A DNA stretch of 16,491 nt, from positions 1 through 16,491 of the forward strand of contig JACMLK010000288.1 in the NCBI GenBank assembly GCA_014379665.1, read 5' to 3'. Under the pieces are notes generated by a model. It saw only the letters and a program-made list of their open reading frames with translations. It was not told the origin of the DNA and did no database searches. Origin of the DNA: Saprospiraceae bacterium. GTDB taxonomy: Bacteria > Bacteroidota > Bacteroidia > Chitinophagales > Saprospiraceae. A program made the translations under genes and the position numbers. This document shows, piece by piece, positions 15,703 to 16,491 of the stretch. Numbering within the stretch: the stretch's first letter is position 1; each line of letters begins with the position of its first letter.

Positions 15703-16101
15703 TTATTTAGCCTTTTGATACTCTATGTTATCAATTTCATATGTACATATATTATCTGTGCAAATGTAATTTGAATACGGACAAAATGGATTTTTAACTG
15801 AGTCTATACATTCAGAGTTAGATTTCAAAGGAATGTAAGTTAATATTTTTGAATCATCAAAAACCGCTTTCAAAGAATCAAAGACACCAAATGGTCCGTC
15901 ATCAAAAGGAGGTCCGTCTTGACTCAAAATTTTACTTTCAGATATTTTAAATGGGATAGTATCATTTTTACCTGACCTTCCAAAAAGAACGAGTTTAAAA
16001 TTATGGCTTGTTGAATTTTTTATTGAATACTTAATTGGATCGCCCTGATCAGTGCATGAGAGTATTTGAAATAAAATGATAATTAGTAATAATTTATACA
16101 T
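15703..16101 (-). CDS. Lipoprotein of unknown function with a four-Cys C-terminus
   Basis: I do not recognise this 132-residue protein. The N-terminus MYKLLLIIILFQILSC is a lipoprotein signal peptide with lipobox ILSC (Cys16). The mature chain is strand-rich (KYSIKNSTSHNFKLVLFGRS), has a Gly/Pro/Asp-rich stretch near 61-72, and ends with four cysteines at 98, 107, 114 and 119 that could form two disulfides. No catalytic motif is visible. It is alone on its strand, convergent with ligA (94 bases apart) and divergent from the partial gene at 16382. The base usage is AT-rich like its flanks. Probably a real gene because of the intact signal and patterned cysteines, but with low functional certainty. 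Confidence 0.65.
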   Translation of the reverse strand: MYKLLLIIILFQILSCTDQGDPIKYSIKNSTSHNFKLVLFGRSGKNDTIPFKISESKILSQDGPPFDDGPFGVFDSLKAVFDDSKILTYIPLKSNSECIDSVKNPFCPYSNYICTDNICTYEIDNIEYQKAK

Positions 16102-16249
16102 TTCTGATACGTGTTAAAGGTTATCAAAAAAATGTTGAAGTTTTGTATCAATTTGAGCATCCTGATGTAACTATCTCGAAAACTTGATAAACCAGAACTA
16201 TGTCCAGGCACATTTGATTGTAATAAATTAAGAGATATATCGTCATTGT

Positions 16250-16263
16250 ATAATTCGAATTAT
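16250..16263. repeat. Perfect 14-bp palindrome in the 16102-16381 intergenic region
   Basis: ATAATTCGAATTAT is a perfect inverted repeat with centre TTCGAA, about 119 bases before the ATG at 16382. It sits in a 280-base AT-rich gap in which I see no gene. It could be an operator or a chance palindrome; AT-rich DNA makes short palindromes common. Confidence 0.3.
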
Positions 16264-16369
16264 CAATTCAGGTGACAAAATCAAAATTAGGTTACATTTT
16301 CCAATTTATTGCTGAAAAACCGAATGAAATAATAATTGATAACATTCACTGCTATAGTAAGGTTATTTC

Positions 16370-16377
16370 TATTTTTG
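16370..16377 (+). promoter_or_regulatory. Putative -7 element directly before the start codon at 16382
   Basis: TATTTTTG matches TAnnTTTG exactly and is followed by CG, like the rimP and glycyl-tRNA synthetase elements. The ATG at 16382 comes only 4 bases after it, so RNA made from here would begin at or just past that ATG. No TTG is found at 17-23 bases upstream. Confidence 0.45.
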
Positions 16378-16381
16378 CGAA

Positions 16382-16491
16382 ATGAAACCAAATAGGATGG
16401 AGACTGATATTTTGCTGAAGGCATTTAGTCTGATGAGTACTGCCAAATCGATCACTGAGATTCTGGAAGAGCAGTTCAGGGTGGTCTCCAA
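16382..16491 (+). CDS. N-terminus of a probable TPP-dependent 2-oxoacid dehydrogenase E1-like protein (runs off the right edge)
   Basis: An open frame from ATG 16382 runs to the end of the window (36 full codons), with a second in-frame ATG at 16397. The segment DILLKAFSLMSTAKSITEIL EEQF (residues about 9-32) resembles the N-termini of E1-type 2-oxoacid dehydrogenase proteins of Bacteroidota, which carry a LLKAYxLMxTAKxMAEIYEE pattern. This is recalled similarity over a short stretch, and no cofactor motif is included, so the identity is tentative. The nearby -7 element at 16370-16377 suggests either a leaderless start at 16382 or a start at 16397 with a leader of about 13 bases. Confidence 0.55.
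   Translation, partial: MKPNRMETDILLKAFSLMSTAKSITEILEEQFRVVS

Noticed and set aside
16124..16180. Short frame of about 12 codons in the 16102-16381 gap
   Set aside because: No ribosome site, no similarity and chance length in AT-rich DNA.

Overview
The window reads as a chromosomal stretch of a Bacteroidota bacterium. AT-rich intergenic DNA carries TAnnTTTG-type -7 promoter elements with no clear Shine-Dalgarno sequences. Other pointers are short lipoprotein signal peptides with Bacteroidota-like sequences after the lipid-bearing cysteine, a CRTAC1-like FG-GAP/ASPIC lipoprotein, and a rimP-nusA-infB cluster with Bacteroidota-style proteins. A placement near Saprospiria/Chitinophagia is only a guess.

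Layout. At the left edge, on the minus strand, lies the N-terminus of a transketolase (1-343). Divergent from it is a translation/transcription operon on the plus strand: a promoter, a hairpin with a T-run that looks like an attenuator, rimP, nusA (1-base overlap), infB and a DUF2400/TIGR02757 protein (about 5896). A small lipoprotein with a CX4CH haem-like motif abuts it tail to tail (5897-6250, minus). Next come glycyl-tRNA synthetase (6391-7923), a 753-residue FG-GAP lipoprotein with histidine-rich ends (7969-10230) and an unrecognised secreted protein (10364-11125), all on plus. A minus-strand two-gene operon follows: an acyl-CoA dehydrogenase (12201-13409) and, 2 bases downstream, an APH-fold kinase (11134-12198). 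Divergent from this is a variant NAD+-dependent DNA ligase (13488-15608). The right end holds an unrecognised lipoprotein (15703-16101, minus) and the first 36 codons of a plus-strand gene with a promoter almost on top of its start codon (16382 onward).

Most of the window is housekeeping: ribosome maturation, transcription elongation, translation initiation, tRNA charging and DNA ligation. The most interesting accessory content is the acyl-CoA dehydrogenase/kinase pair. It looks like a split, order-reversed version of the ACAD10/ACAD11 fusion enzymes and the LvaA/LvaC pair, and so predicts catabolism of 4-hydroxyacyl-CoAs by phosphorylation and elimination. Next are the DNA ligase with an altered zinc finger and altered adenylation-domain motif, and the rimP leader hairpin. 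No mobile elements, CRISPR arrays, tRNAs or rRNAs were seen, and there is no strong sign of a wholly new multi-gene system.
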